Shown here: positions 1 to 10,591 of the stretch, in pieces
How positions within the stretch are numbered: position 1 is the stretch's first letter
How the letters are laid out: the number at the start of each line of letters is the position of its first letter
Notes under the pieces: generated by a model
Seen by the model: only the letters and a program-made list of their open reading frames with translations
What the model was told of the DNA's origin: nothing
The model's database searches: none
Translations under genes and position numbers: made by a program
Source: DDH964 sp963806685
GTDB taxonomy: Bacteria > Desulfobacterota > Desulfuromonadia > Desulfuromonadales > DDH964
Direction: 5' to 3'
Assembly (NCBI GenBank): GCA_963806685.1
Contig: CAWDZB010000006.1
Span: 206,523 to 270,522 of the forward strand
DNA: 64,000 nt

Positions 1-494
1 ACCGGGTCCTCGATGGTGATGATGTGCTCGTGTCGCTCGCTGTTGATCATATCGATGATCGAGGCGAGGGTCGTCGATTTGCCGCTGCCGGTCGGCCCGG
101 TCACCAGCACCAGCCCCCGGGGCTTGCGGACGATATCCTTGACCACCGGTGGCAGGCCGAGTTCCTCGAAGGTGAGCACCCGGAAGGGAATGAGGCGGAA
201 AACACCGGCCAGCGCACCGCGCTGGATAAAGATATTGCCACGAAAACGCGCCAGGCCCTTGACGCCAAAGGAAAGGTCGAGTTCGTTTTCCTCCTCGAAC
301 TTGCGCTTCTGGGCATCGGTAAGAATGCTGTAGCAGAGCTGCTTGGTATCCGCCGGCTGCATCGGCGGCAGCTTGAGCGGGGTCATGTGCCCATCGATCC
401 GCACCTGTGGCGGCGACCCGGTGGTGATATGCAGGTCCGATGCTCCCTGTTCGACCATGGTCTTGAGCAGCTGATGAACACTGATGTTGGACAC
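1..494 (-). CDS. pilT: Type IV pilus retraction ATPase PilT (partial, C-terminus beyond the window)
   Basis: PilT is the cytoplasmic hexameric ATPase that powers pilus disassembly and twitching. The visible N-terminal ~164 residues read as a PilT family N-domain (ASDLHITTGSPPQVRIDG near the start, LCYSILTDAQ further on). The Walker A motif GPTGSGKSTT follows near residue 135, and IDMINSERHEHIITIEDP precedes the edge. The start is GTG at 494, preceded by GGAGGTGG at good spacing; no ATG fits the family N-terminus better. It lies directly downstream of pilB on the same strand (78 bp gap), the usual pilB-pilT order. The Walker B and His boxes are not in the window. Confidence 0.95.
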   Translation of the reverse strand, partial: MSNISVHQLLKTMVEQGASDLHITTGSPPQVRIDGHMTPLKLPPMQPADTKQLCYSILTDAQKRKFEEENELDLSFGVKGLARFRGNIFIQRGALAGVFRLIPFRVLTFEELGLPPVVKDIVRKPRGLVLVTGPTGSGKSTTLASIIDMINSERHEHIITIEDP

Positions 495-572
495 GAACCA
501 CCTCCCGGCTTGCAATGTTCAGCTGCAGCGGCCGGACAGCACGCCGCTGCAATGAAAAATCAACGGTACCTC

Positions 573-2273
<1,701 letters not shown>

Positions 2274-2347
2274 CTAATACCTGTTCCCCCTTAAACAAAA
2301 ACCAACATATCTTATAAAGGGACTTTCAAGGTGTCAAGTTAAGACCC

Positions 2348-3211
2348 CTATATTGCAACGGATTCCTTCAAAAGCCGGGCACGCATCACCCCCGCCGGCG
2401 GCCGCTGCCCAGTCCAGAGGAAGAACGCCTCCTCTCCCTGTCCGGCCAGCATCCCCAGACCGCCGGCGCTGCGCATCCCCTTCTGGCGGGCCATTTTCAG
2501 CAGCGGCGTGCCACCATCGCGGTAGACCATGTCGTAGATGCAGGTGCGGGGCTTCAAGGCCGCGAACAGTTCGGGTGGAAATGACTCGCCGTGCAGGCCA
2601 ACCGCCGAGGTATTCACCAGGAGTTCGACGTCTCCGACGATAGCAGTCAAACGTTCCGGCAGCAATGTATAATCTGCAAGGGACGTGCCCGCCAGCGCTG
2701 GGGTGAATTCCTTTACCAGGCAGGCCGCTCGTTCCTGATGGCGGTTGGCAATGCCGATCCAGGCGGCACCTCCCCGCGCCAGGGCGACCAGGGCGGCCCG
2801 GCAGGCACCGCCGGCCCCCAGCAACAGGATGCGTTTGCCAGCCGGAGAGAACTGCAGATCCTCCTCCAGCGAGCGGAGCAGGCCGAGGCCGTCGGTATTG
2901 TGGCCAACCAGTTGTCCCTGGCGATTGACGACGGTATTGACCGCTCCGATTAGCTGTGCCTCGGGATCGACCACATCGAGATGAGCAAGAATCGCTTCCT
3001 TGTGGGGGATGGTGACGTTCACCCCCCGGATCCCGAGCCCCCGCAGAGCGGCCGCCGCGCAGCCAAGCTGCTCCGGCACAACATGGAACGGCACATAGAC
3101 GGCATCGATCCCGGCCGCCGCCAAGGCAGCGTTCTGCATCTCCGGAGAGCGGGAGTGGGCGATCGGGTCACCGAATATGCCCAGCACCATGGTGCGGCCA
3201 CTCAGTTTCAT
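2348..3211 (-). CDS. aroE: Shikimate dehydrogenase
   Basis: This enzyme reduces 3-dehydroshikimate to shikimate with NADPH, in aromatic amino acid synthesis. The protein has 287 residues, the normal AroE length. Substrate-site motifs are visible: GDPIAHSRSPEMQ near the N-terminus, NVTIPHKE and NTDGLGLLRSL. A Rossmann turn LLLGAGGACRAA follows, and GLGMLAGQGEEAF lies near the C-terminus. The start MKLSGRT at 3211 was chosen because it follows an AGGGAGGAAG ribosome site. A longer frame opens at 3259 but would run deep into ribF. The start overlaps the ribF stop by 4 bp (ATGA), implying translational coupling. Confidence 0.95.
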   Translation of the reverse strand: MKLSGRTMVLGIFGDPIAHSRSPEMQNAALAAAGIDAVYVPFHVVPEQLGCAAAALRGLGIRGVNVTIPHKEAILAHLDVVDPEAQLIGAVNTVVNRQGQLVGHNTDGLGLLRSLEEDLQFSPAGKRILLLGAGGACRAALVALARGGAAWIGIANRHQERAACLVKEFTPALAGTSLADYTLLPERLTAIVGDVELLVNTSAVGLHGESFPPELFAALKPRTCIYDMVYRDGGTPLLKMARQKGMRSAGGLGMLAGQGEEAFFLWTGQRPPAGVMRARLLKESVAI

Positions 3212-4212
3212 GGCTCTTCCTCCCTGACACCTGCGGCAGGCGGAGAGGGCATGCCGCAATCGAGATACTCCCGATATTCGACAATCCGGTTGGCGGCCAG
3301 GATATCCCGCGCCCGGGCAACATCCAGGACAATGGCCTCGATCAGGGCCGCTGCCGAAGGAAAGACCATCTCCTCGCGCAACCGTTCGACGAAATAGACG
3401 CGCAACGTTTCCCCGTAGAGGTCGCCGTGAAAATCGAGCAGGTGGACCTCCAGAGAGATCCGCTCGGTGCCGAAGGTCGGATTGAAACCGATGTTCATGA
3501 CCCCGTCAAAATACTCCTCCCGCCAACGAACCTTGACTGCATAGACCCCGGGACGCGGAAGAATCTCCTTGTCGGTCAACAAGTTGGCCGTGGGAAAGCC
3601 CAGCTGCCGGCCACGGTTGGCACCGTAGATCACTCGCCCCTCAAGGGTAAAATGCCTTCCCAATAACGCCACCACTCCGGCGACGTCACCGGCGCCGAGG
3701 CGCCGCCGGATCAGGGTCGAACTGTAAACTTTTCCACCGACCCGGACCGGCTCCAGGGCTTCGACCAAAAAACCGAACTCTTCCCCTTTCCGCCGCAGGA
3801 AAGAGACATTCCCTTCGCGTTTGCGGCCGAAGGCGTAGTCGGCTCCGACGATCAGGTGCACCAGCCCCAGGCGCCCGACCAGGATCTCCGCGACGAACCG
3901 GTCTGCGGGCATCGCCGCCAGTTCACGGGTAAAGGGGAGGCTGACCATCAGGTCGATGCAGGAGGCCTCGATCAGCCGTTCCTTCTCGGCGTAGGTGTTG
4001 AGCAGCCGCGGAGCCCGATTCGGATCCAGCACCTTGAGCGGATGGGGCACAAAGGTCAGGACCACGGCGGTACCATTCAACTCCCGGGCCCGCCGTACCA
4101 CTCGCCGGAAGATTTCGCGATGACCAAGATGGACGCCGTCGAAATTGCCGATGGTGACTACCGCTCGGGGGACTGGAGGGGACAGTTCTGCAAGCTGGTG
4201 GATTATCCGCAT
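3208..4212 (-). CDS. ribF: Bifunctional riboflavin kinase / FAD synthetase
   Basis: RibF phosphorylates riboflavin to FMN and adenylates FMN to FAD in the cytoplasm. The 334-residue protein shows the nucleotidyltransferase signature GNFDGVHLGHREIF at residues ~22-35 and STLIRRRLGAGDV near 165. The flavokinase domain then starts with GRVIYGANRGRQLGFPTANL. Length and domain order match the family. It is sandwiched between rnr (3 bp gap) and aroE (4 bp overlap), so the three genes look like one operon read leftwards. Confidence 0.96.
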   Translation of the reverse strand: MRIIHQLAELSPPVPRAVVTIGNFDGVHLGHREIFRRVVRRARELNGTAVVLTFVPHPLKVLDPNRAPRLLNTYAEKERLIEASCIDLMVSLPFTRELAAMPADRFVAEILVGRLGLVHLIVGADYAFGRKREGNVSFLRRKGEEFGFLVEALEPVRVGGKVYSSTLIRRRLGAGDVAGVVALLGRHFTLEGRVIYGANRGRQLGFPTANLLTDKEILPRPGVYAVKVRWREEYFDGVMNIGFNPTFGTERISLEVHLLDFHGDLYGETLRVYFVERLREEMVFPSAAALIEAIVLDVARARDILAANRIVEYREYLDCGMPSPPAAGVREEEP

Positions 4213-4215
4213 ACT

Positions 4216-6393
4216 TTAGTTGCCCTTTGTCTGACGCCGCGGGCGTTGTTCTCGATTTGGTCTTGCGACCAGATCGGCAAGTTCGAAATCGATTTCCCGG
4301 CGTTCCAGGGAGACCCGCGCCACGCGCACGGTCACCTCCCCGCCGACTTGAAATATTCTCCGTCGATGGGCGCCGAGCAACCGCTGCTGTTCTTCCTCGA
4401 AATGGTAGAAATCGTCGCCTAGACTGGAAATATGGACCAGCCCTTCGACGAAATAGTCCTTGAGTTCGACGAAAAAGCCGAAAGGCCGCACCCCCGAAAT
4501 AAAGCCGGAAAATTCTTCACCGACCTTGTCGGCCATGAACTGAGCCTTCTTCAGGGCGACAATTTCCCGTTCTGCCTCCATGGCCCGTCGCTCCCGCTGC
4601 GAAGTCAGCTCACCGAGGGCGGGAAGACTGGTCCGCAGACGGCGTCGCTCGGTTTCGCCCAGCCCTCCCGGCTGCAGGGTTCGACGCAGGACCCGGTGCA
4701 CCAGCAGGTCGGGATAGCGGCGGATCGGTGACGTAAAATGGCAGTAGTAGTCCGCGGCCAAACCGAAATGGCCGACGTTGTCGGGGGCGTAACGGGCCTG
4801 CTGCATGCTGCGCAGCAGCATCTGGTTGATCATCCGCTCCTCGGGTCGTCCTTCAACCTCGGCCAGCAGTTGCTGGAGGCGCCGGGCGTCGCCGGAGCTG
4901 CCGTCGAGGGTCACCCCGTAGTTGAAATGAGCGACGAACTGCTGGAAGGCCTGCAGTTTCTCCGGGTCGGGCGGTTCATGAATGCGGTAGAGAAGGGGTG
5001 CCTGGTGACGGGTCAGGAATTCTGCCACCGCCTCGTTGGCAGCGAGCATGAATTCCTCGATCAAACGGTGGGCCAGGTTGCGTTCGGCGCGGACGATATC
5101 TTCTGGAATTCCCTGCAGGTTAAGGACGATCTCGGCTTCGGGGAGGTCGAAATCGAGGCTCCCCCGCCGCCGCCGCATGGCCGTCAGCCGCTCGGCAAGG
5201 TCTGACATCAACCGAAGCTGCGGCAGCAGCTCGCGGTGCGAAGCATCGGGCTGCGCCATCTCTGCCTGCAGCAGATCCCGGACCTCGTGGTAGGTCAGCC
5301 GTGCCCGGCTGCGAATCACCGCCGGGTAGAAACGGCTTTCGAGGCGGATCCCCTGCTGGTCGAAGAGGAGTTCGGCGGTCAATACCAAGCGCTCGACGCC
5401 GGGATTGAGGGAACAGATGCCGTTGCTCAGCCGCTCCGGCAGCATCGGAATGCAGCGGTCCGGAAAATAGACGCTGGTGCCGCGTTCGCAAGCCTCGGCA
5501 TCGAGGGGAGATCCTTCGGCGACATAGTGGCCGACATCGGCAATCGCCACCCAGAGCCGCAGCCTCCCCCCCGTTTCGGCCCGCACCGCTACGGCATCGT
5601 CGAAATCGCGGGCGCTCTCACCATCGATGGTGACAATCGGCAGCTGGCGCAGATCTTCCCGGCCGGCCCATTCATCCGCCGCGACCTCCGCCGGTACCTG
5701 CTCGGCGGCGGCCAGCACTTCCGCCGGGAACCGGTAGGGAAGGCCATGCTGATGAACAATGGTCAGGACCTCGACCTCCGGATCACCGGGGTTGCCGAGG
5801 ACCTCGATGATCGTCCCTTCGGCGTTACGGTTTCTTCCGGGGTAGACGTCGATACGGGCCACCACGATCTGTCCGGGACGCGCCCCACCTTCTGCCCCGG
5901 GAGGGATCAACAGATCAGCGCCCAGCCGGGGATCGACGGGGATGACGAAACCGACCCGGCGACCGCCCTCGAAACGTCCGACCAGGGTGCTGTGGGCTCG
6001 CGTCAGGACCTGGACCACGCGCCCCTCGGGGCCGCCGCCGCGGCCATGCCGTTCGACCCGCACCGCCACGCGGTCGCCGTCCATGACCTCGCGCATGAAC
6101 CGGGCGGGAATAAAAACGTCCCGCCCCTGCCCCGGGGGCGGGACGACGAATCCGTAGCCGTCGCGGTGGGCGCTGACCGTTCCGGTCACCAGGTTCACCT
6201 GGCGCGGGAGGGAATAGCGATCCCCCTTGAGCCGTGCCAGGACTCCGTCCCGGGCAAGTTCCTCGATCAATTGCTTGCCGGCATGGCGATCGGCCCCCTT
6301 GAGACCGAGGCCGGCCAGCAGCTCCCGTACCGTCAGCGGACGGCGGGCCTGGCGCTCCAGATGGGCAATGATTTCGAGGGGAGTGATGGCCAT
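4216..6393 (-). CDS. rnr: Ribonuclease R (3'-5' exoribonuclease)
   Basis: RNase R degrades structured RNA processively from the 3' end. The 725-residue protein has an N-terminal winged-helix region (residues ~5-65) and two cold-shock-like domains (GYGFVVPPP...DVFIPARFM). The RNB catalytic domain contains TIDGESARDFDD with the metal-binding aspartates, and a C-terminal S1 domain (FSGFISGVRPFGFFVEL) is followed by a short basic tail. Length is normal. The start ATG at 6393 gives MAITPLEIIAHLERQ. The gene is first in a tight rnr-ribF-aroE unit. Confidence 0.95.
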   Translation of the reverse strand: MAITPLEIIAHLERQARRPLTVRELLAGLGLKGADRHAGKQLIEELARDGVLARLKGDRYSLPRQVNLVTGTVSAHRDGYGFVVPPPGQGRDVFIPARFMREVMDGDRVAVRVERHGRGGGPEGRVVQVLTRAHSTLVGRFEGGRRVGFVIPVDPRLGADLLIPPGAEGGARPGQIVVARIDVYPGRNRNAEGTIIEVLGNPGDPEVEVLTIVHQHGLPYRFPAEVLAAAEQVPAEVAADEWAGREDLRQLPIVTIDGESARDFDDAVAVRAETGGRLRLWVAIADVGHYVAEGSPLDAEACERGTSVYFPDRCIPMLPERLSNGICSLNPGVERLVLTAELLFDQQGIRLESRFYPAVIRSRARLTYHEVRDLLQAEMAQPDASHRELLPQLRLMSDLAERLTAMRRRRGSLDFDLPEAEIVLNLQGIPEDIVRAERNLAHRLIEEFMLAANEAVAEFLTRHQAPLLYRIHEPPDPEKLQAFQQFVAHFNYGVTLDGSSGDARRLQQLLAEVEGRPEERMINQMLLRSMQQARYAPDNVGHFGLAADYYCHFTSPIRRYPDLLVHRVLRRTLQPGGLGETERRRLRTSLPALGELTSQRERRAMEAEREIVALKKAQFMADKVGEEFSGFISGVRPFGFFVELKDYFVEGLVHISSLGDDFYHFEEEQQRLLGAHRRRIFQVGGEVTVRVARVSLERREIDFELADLVARPNREQRPRRQTKGN

Positions 6394-6424
6394 GGTGGAT
6401 AGATCCCTGAAACAGGTATGAAAC

Positions 6425-6445
6425 GGCCGGGCCGGCGGCCCGGCC
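6425..6445 (-). terminator. GC-rich 9-bp hairpin between rnr and the ParM-like gene
   Basis: GGCCGGGCC and GGCCCGGCC form a perfect 9-bp stem with a 3-nt loop, just downstream of the ParM-like gene's stop and upstream of rnr. There is no clear T-run, so a terminator or attenuator role is only possible. Confidence 0.4.
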
Positions 6446-6474
6446 GCCCAATTATACCATGGCGGGAAGAGGGA

Positions 6475-7515
6475 TCAGCCGGCCTCGGGGACTGGACCCG
6501 CACCGCGGGCCCAGAGGTGGCGACCGAACTTGTAGTAGCCGAGAACGTTGAGCAGCCGGGCATCCTGGGTCTGGTCGAGGGTCAGGACCTGGCCGTTGAG
6601 CAACGGCTGGAGATGCTTGGCGAGAACCGCCCCCCCGCCGCCGGTGATAACCATGGAGTCGATATCCCAGTCGTCCACCCAGAGCCGGTCGACTTCGTTG
6701 GCGACGGTGGTGGCGAGCTGGGAGAAGACCTGTTCGGTCAGGTCGCGCAGGTCGTACTCCTTGCCACGAATCTTGATCGTCCCCTTCTCCACCGCGCTGT
6801 AGAGCCGGTAGAGCTCCACGTTGACGTTGCTCTTTTCCCGCAGCTTGCCGGCAATCACGTTGAAGGCCCTAGCGATGCCCGAATCGGTGGTGCGGCTCCC
6901 CCGCTCCGAATAGCGCATCTGGTCGGCGATCGTATAGTCGGAGGTCCGGAAGCCGACATCGATGATGCCGATCTTCTCCTTGACCAGCCGGCGGTCGGAA
7001 ATTTCTCCGAGGTCATTGAGCATCAAGTTGAACATGGAACCGAACGGCTGGGGGATGACCCGAACCTTGTTGACGCTGATGGTCTTTTCCTGGCGCTTGC
7101 CGGCGGCGTCGGTGAAGGCCACCTTGTGCTCCCCCAGCAGGACCCGGGCCAGTTCATCCTTGTGGTCACGGTAGTAGCCGATGGGCAGGCCGGTCACCAG
7201 GTTGATCGGCAAAAAGCTGCCGACCAGCCGGGCCGCGGCTGCAAGGGCCAGGGTCTTGGCAAAGTGACTGATGAACTGGGCCTGGTCAAGGGTGAAGAAA
7301 CGGACGTTGCTTTGCCGCTCGGCCAGTTCGCCAACGAAAAAGGACTTGCCGTCCACATCGACCTGGAGGTGCTCCTCGCTGATTTCCTCGCCGAGAACCG
7401 GCTCCCGAAACTGGATGTCGGTGGCCTCGCCTAGAACCGATTTGAAGACCAGGGTATCCTTGCCGTTGCTCGCCTTGGTGAAGCCGAAACCGATATCGAT
7501 ACCGAGTATTTCCAC
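6475..7515 (-). CDS. ParM/StbA-type actin-like ATPase
   Basis: The 346-residue protein has an actin/Hsp70-type ATPase fold. It begins EILGIDIGFGFTKASNGKD (phosphate 1 motif), contains KIGIIDVGFRTSDYTIAD (phosphate 2) and SMVITGGGGAVLAKHL (adenosine motif). These match the plasmid-segregation ParM/StbA family, including archaeal and chromosomal relatives. No ParR-like partner or centromere-type repeat is next to it, so a plasmid-segregation role is doubtful on this evidence. GTG at 7515 is preferred because GGAGG precedes it; the longer frame to 7572 runs into a tandem repeat. The 7-bp repeat array lies 49 bp upstream. Confidence 0.8.
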   Translation of the reverse strand: MEILGIDIGFGFTKASNGKDTLVFKSVLGEATDIQFREPVLGEEISEEHLQVDVDGKSFFVGELAERQSNVRFFTLDQAQFISHFAKTLALAAAARLVGSFLPINLVTGLPIGYYRDHKDELARVLLGEHKVAFTDAAGKRQEKTISVNKVRVIPQPFGSMFNLMLNDLGEISDRRLVKEKIGIIDVGFRTSDYTIADQMRYSERGSRTTDSGIARAFNVIAGKLREKSNVNVELYRLYSAVEKGTIKIRGKEYDLRDLTEQVFSQLATTVANEVDRLWVDDWDIDSMVITGGGGAVLAKHLQPLLNGQVLTLDQTQDARLLNVLGYYKFGRHLWARGAGPVPEAG

Positions 7516-7563
7516 TAATTGCCTCCACGTAAAGACCAAGAAGGTCCAAGGTTCAAGGTTTAA

Positions 7564-7661
7564 ACCTTTCACCTTTCACCTTTCACCTTTCACCTTTCAC
7601 CTTTCACCTTTCACCTTTCACCTTTCACCTTTCACCTTTCACCTTTCACCTTTTACCTTTT
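7564..7661. repeat. Heptanucleotide tandem repeat, 12 perfect ACCTTTC units plus 2 variants
   Basis: From 7564 to 7647 the 7-mer ACCTTTC repeats 12 times without error; two ACCTTTT units follow to 7661. On the minus strand this reads GAAAGGT. It fills most of the gap between the DUF1015 stop (7670) and the ParM-like start (7515), so it lies in the leader or promoter of the ParM-like gene. The left edge touches a small palindrome, AAGGTTTAAACCTT. Confidence 0.95.
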
Positions 7662-7669
7662 TCCTGATT

Positions 7670-9016
7670 TTATTCCGCCGAATCCCCTTCCGCGATCGGG
7701 TTGATCACCAGACCGGAAAGGAGCTTGGGGTAAAAATAGGTTGATTTCTGCGGCATTTTTTCGCCGGCGTTGGCCACGTCGCGAACCTCGGACATGCGCG
7801 TCGGGTTCATCAGAAAGGCCAGGGGAAATTCCCCGGTTTGAACCAGTTCGAAGGGCTCGTCGAAGTTCTTCACGTACTTGAGGTTGAGCTGTTGTTCCTG
7901 GGCTTCCTGGGTGATGCCGAGCAGGTTCTCGAGAATCAGCCGGTGAAGGATCGACACGTCAAGGGTCTTCAGTGCCTTGGGGGATTTTTCCGGGAAGAAA
8001 CGGTCCATGGTCCCCGCCTCACGCAAGGTCAGCAGAAAACAGCGGGTGCCGCCGGCATACAGGCCGAGAGAATGCCCCCCCTCCCCTTTGGCCGCGAGCA
8101 ACTGGCGGATGCGATTGCGCTCATCGGCCAACGTGGGATCAAAGGTGACCGCCTCGATGTCGAAAGCATCGGCAAGCGCTTCGATGAAGGGTTCGAGGCG
8201 AAAATCCTGCAGGTTGAAAATGAGCCGGTGGGTCGGGAAGATCTGCATCCCCTGGTCTTCCATGTTGGCAAAGTACATCAACACATAGTTGAAGAGTTCC
8301 TTGCCGGTATAACCGGGGTGCAGCTCCCGCATGTAGTCACGGTAGTTGAGGGCGGTTTCGTAGCGATGGTGGCCATCGGCGATGAACAGCGGCTTGGCGT
8401 CCAGCAGACTTTGGGCCTTGGCGATGACTGCCGGATCGGTGACCTGCCACAGGCGATGCCGGATCCCGTCGTCGTCACTGACCGCAATATCAGGGACTTT
8501 GCTGCGCAGTTCCCGGGTCAGGGCTTCGAGAACGCAGCAGCTGTCGGAGTAGAGAGAAAAGATCGGGCTGAAATTCGCCCCGCACGCCTTGGTCAGGTGA
8601 AGCCGGTCGGCCTTGGGGCCCGCCAGCGTCTTCTCGTGGGGCTTGACCACCCCTGAAGAGAAATCCTCGAGGCGGGTCAGGGCCATGAACCCCTTGCGGA
8701 CCACCACCTCGCCATTCTCCAGGGAGTACTCCTGGTCGTAGAAGTAGAGGGATGGTTCCGCATCGCGCACCAGCACCCCGGCCTGCTGCCAGGCAGCAAA
8801 ATCCCCGGCGGCGCGGGTGTAGCGGTTGTTCTTATCGCCGTCCTCGGGGCCGGTCTTGCCGAGGATCAACCGCACCACATTGTAGGGGCTGCGAAGGTAG
8901 AGGTCTTCCTGCAGAGCAGGCGAGATGACATCGTAGGGGGGGGCCATGACCCGGGCAGGGTCCTTGACCTGTTTCAGGTCGTAACGCAGGCCGCGGAAGG
9001 GGATTATTTTGGCCAT
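7670..9016 (-). CDS. DUF1015 family protein
   Basis: The 448-residue protein matches the DUF1015 family. It starts with IIPFRGLRYDLKQVKDPARV and APPYDVISP, has a central FIADGHHRYETALNYRD motif, and ends with FLMNPTRMSEVRDVANAGEKMPQKSTYFYPKL. Family members are cytoplasmic, often near serine or one-carbon metabolism genes, and are described as possible HTH-linked or kinase-like proteins; function is not settled. ATG at 9016 lies behind GGGAGTTATTCC. It may be cotranscribed with the ParM-like gene, separated only by the tandem repeat. Confidence 0.88.
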   Translation of the reverse strand: MAKIIPFRGLRYDLKQVKDPARVMAPPYDVISPALQEDLYLRSPYNVVRLILGKTGPEDGDKNNRYTRAAGDFAAWQQAGVLVRDAEPSLYFYDQEYSLENGEVVVRKGFMALTRLEDFSSGVVKPHEKTLAGPKADRLHLTKACGANFSPIFSLYSDSCCVLEALTRELRSKVPDIAVSDDDGIRHRLWQVTDPAVIAKAQSLLDAKPLFIADGHHRYETALNYRDYMRELHPGYTGKELFNYVLMYFANMEDQGMQIFPTHRLIFNLQDFRLEPFIEALADAFDIEAVTFDPTLADERNRIRQLLAAKGEGGHSLGLYAGGTRCFLLTLREAGTMDRFFPEKSPKALKTLDVSILHRLILENLLGITQEAQEQQLNLKYVKNFDEPFELVQTGEFPLAFLMNPTRMSEVRDVANAGEKMPQKSTYFYPKLLSGLVINPIAEGDSAE

Positions 9017-9128
9017 TATGGAATAACTCCCTCAATTTTCAGCAGGATTATTGAGGGTCAGATTATAGGGGAACTCCGGAAGGGGTTCAAGCGGAAAAGG
9101 GAAAGTGGCGGGCGGGCAGGTTGAAGGC

Positions 9129-9626
9129 TCAGAAGTGATCGGGGTCTTTCTTTATCTCGACGCGCCCCGAAGTCTCGGACTGGACACCTACGCGGTACTT
9201 GGGGGCAGTTCCGTCCATAATGCACAAAACCCCTGTCTCCCCGGTGCCGTTGGGGCTGAAGGCGATAGACAGGGCGGTCGCCCCACTGCAGTCATCCTCT
9301 GACTTAAGACTGACCGAACCCGAGAGGGTGGTCTCACCGCCCTTCAGGGGAGTCCAGGTCGTGGAGTTGTTGGTAAGGTTGCCAACCTCGACATGAAAAG
9401 CGTTCCCGGGCACATCAATAGCAACGCGCGATTCCAGGTTCCGGGATATTGCGACAGACCGTGCCTCCCGGAAAGCGGAGGCCAGCAGGCGGGCCCCTTC
9501 CTTGAATTGGGCGTTCTTCCGCCACCCCCCGAAATATGGAACCGCCAGCGCAACGAGAACGGCCATCATGGACATGACCACGAGGGCTTCAAGCAGGGTA
9601 AATCCTTTCGGGTTCTTGATCGTCAC
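9129..9626 (-). CDS. Minor pseudopilin of the GspH/FimT/FimU type
   Basis: This 165-residue protein has a class III signal sequence: a short basic leader ending KNPKG, then FTLLEALVVMSMMAVLVALA, the type IV pilin transmembrane helix with the conserved Glu at +5. The downstream GspH-like domain includes LASAFREARSVAISR. It should be cleaved by PilD and sit in the minor-pilin priming complex. GTG at 9626 is chosen because it is 10 bp downstream of the lipoprotein stop and follows AGAGGTGAACAG; a longer frame to 9767 lies inside that gene. It is last in the pilin operon. Confidence 0.85.
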   Translation of the reverse strand: MTIKNPKGFTLLEALVVMSMMAVLVALAVPYFGGWRKNAQFKEGARLLASAFREARSVAISRNLESRVAIDVPGNAFHVEVGNLTNNSTTWTPLKGGETTLSGSVSLKSEDDCSGATALSIAFSPNGTGETGVLCIMDGTAPKYRVGVQSETSGRVEIKKDPDHF

Positions 9627-9636
9627 CTGTTCACCT

Positions 9637-10575
9637 CTAGGGGATTGAAATACGCAAGGTGTAATCCTGAACAGCCTTTGCCCCTTCGTCATCCTCGGCC
9701 ACGATGCGGATGTGGTGCTCCCCCGCAGCGGAGGAATCGAGGGGCCAGGAGATGCTGCCGGCACCATCCATGGTCATACCGGCAGGTGCCTCCTCCAGGC
9801 GATAGGTCAACGGATCGCCGTCGGGATCTTCCGCCCGGGCCTGGTAGACATAATTTCGCGCAGAAAATTCCTTGGGCGGTTCGCTCACAAAGGAGGGAGG
9901 GGCATTGGGAACAACAAACTCCTGCCCGACGAAGGACGGCCCCTCATCCTCCCCGTCGCTAGCGAAGACCTCCACCACAATCCGGTCCCCTTTGTGGAAA
10001 TACTCGGGAGGCAGGACGGTCGTCACCTGATCGGGAACGATCTCTCCATTGACCCCCCAGACACACCGATATCCCACCACCGCATCCCCGTCTTCATCCT
10101 CTCCCTGCGGCTCGATCTCGATCGGCTGCCCCGCATGGACATGCGGGTCGATGAAGTTGGCAGCCACCACACGGGGAGGGGTGTTCCCGATAGTCACCGC
10201 TGCCGACCCCGCCCCCCGGTCGGTCATCACCTCAGCTGAAACTTCCTCCCCTTTGAGAAAGGAGTGGGCCGGCAAAACGGCTCCATCCTCGCCAACGACC
10301 GGGGTGTCGTTGCGGTACCAGCTGACCTGCTTGATTTCCTCGCCGCCGGGAAGGACGACCCGCAAATTGTCTCCCACTACCGGGTCCCGGGGAAGAATGG
10401 AGGCCTGAACTTTTCCATTCGAGTTTGCAGGAGGAGCGGGCACTACCCTGGCCACCGCAGCCGGTGTTCCTGAAGGGACCTGGCTTTCGGCCTTTTTCTC
10501 TCCACCCTGGCGATTGCACCCGGCTGAAAAAACGACCATCAGCAACAGGGCCAATCCTGGCATCAGAAATTTCAT
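9637..10575 (-). CDS. Lipoprotein with immunoglobulin/cadherin-like repeats, in the pilin operon
   Basis: The 312-residue protein begins MKFLMPGLALLLMVVFSAGC, a signal peptide with lipobox SAGC. The mature region is a chain of beta-rich Ig/cadherin-like repeats. It shows repeated DEDGD and DPDGDPLTY motifs typical of putative Ig (He_PIG) and calcium-binding modules (for example EDEDGDAVVGYRC, ARAEDPDGDPLTYRL). It lies between pilY1 (17 bp) and the FimT-like gene (10 bp), suggesting a surface role tied to the pilus. ATG at 10575 follows AAAAGGACGGTCA. The precise function is unknown. Confidence 0.8.
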   Translation of the reverse strand: MKFLMPGLALLLMVVFSAGCNRQGGEKKAESQVPSGTPAAVARVVPAPPANSNGKVQASILPRDPVVGDNLRVVLPGGEEIKQVSWYRNDTPVVGEDGAVLPAHSFLKGEEVSAEVMTDRGAGSAAVTIGNTPPRVVAANFIDPHVHAGQPIEIEPQGEDEDGDAVVGYRCVWGVNGEIVPDQVTTVLPPEYFHKGDRIVVEVFASDGEDEGPSFVGQEFVVPNAPPSFVSEPPKEFSARNYVYQARAEDPDGDPLTYRLEEAPAGMTMDGAGSISWPLDSSAAGEHHIRIVAEDDEGAKAVQDYTLRISIP

Positions 10576-10591
10576 TGACCGTCCTTTTCCC

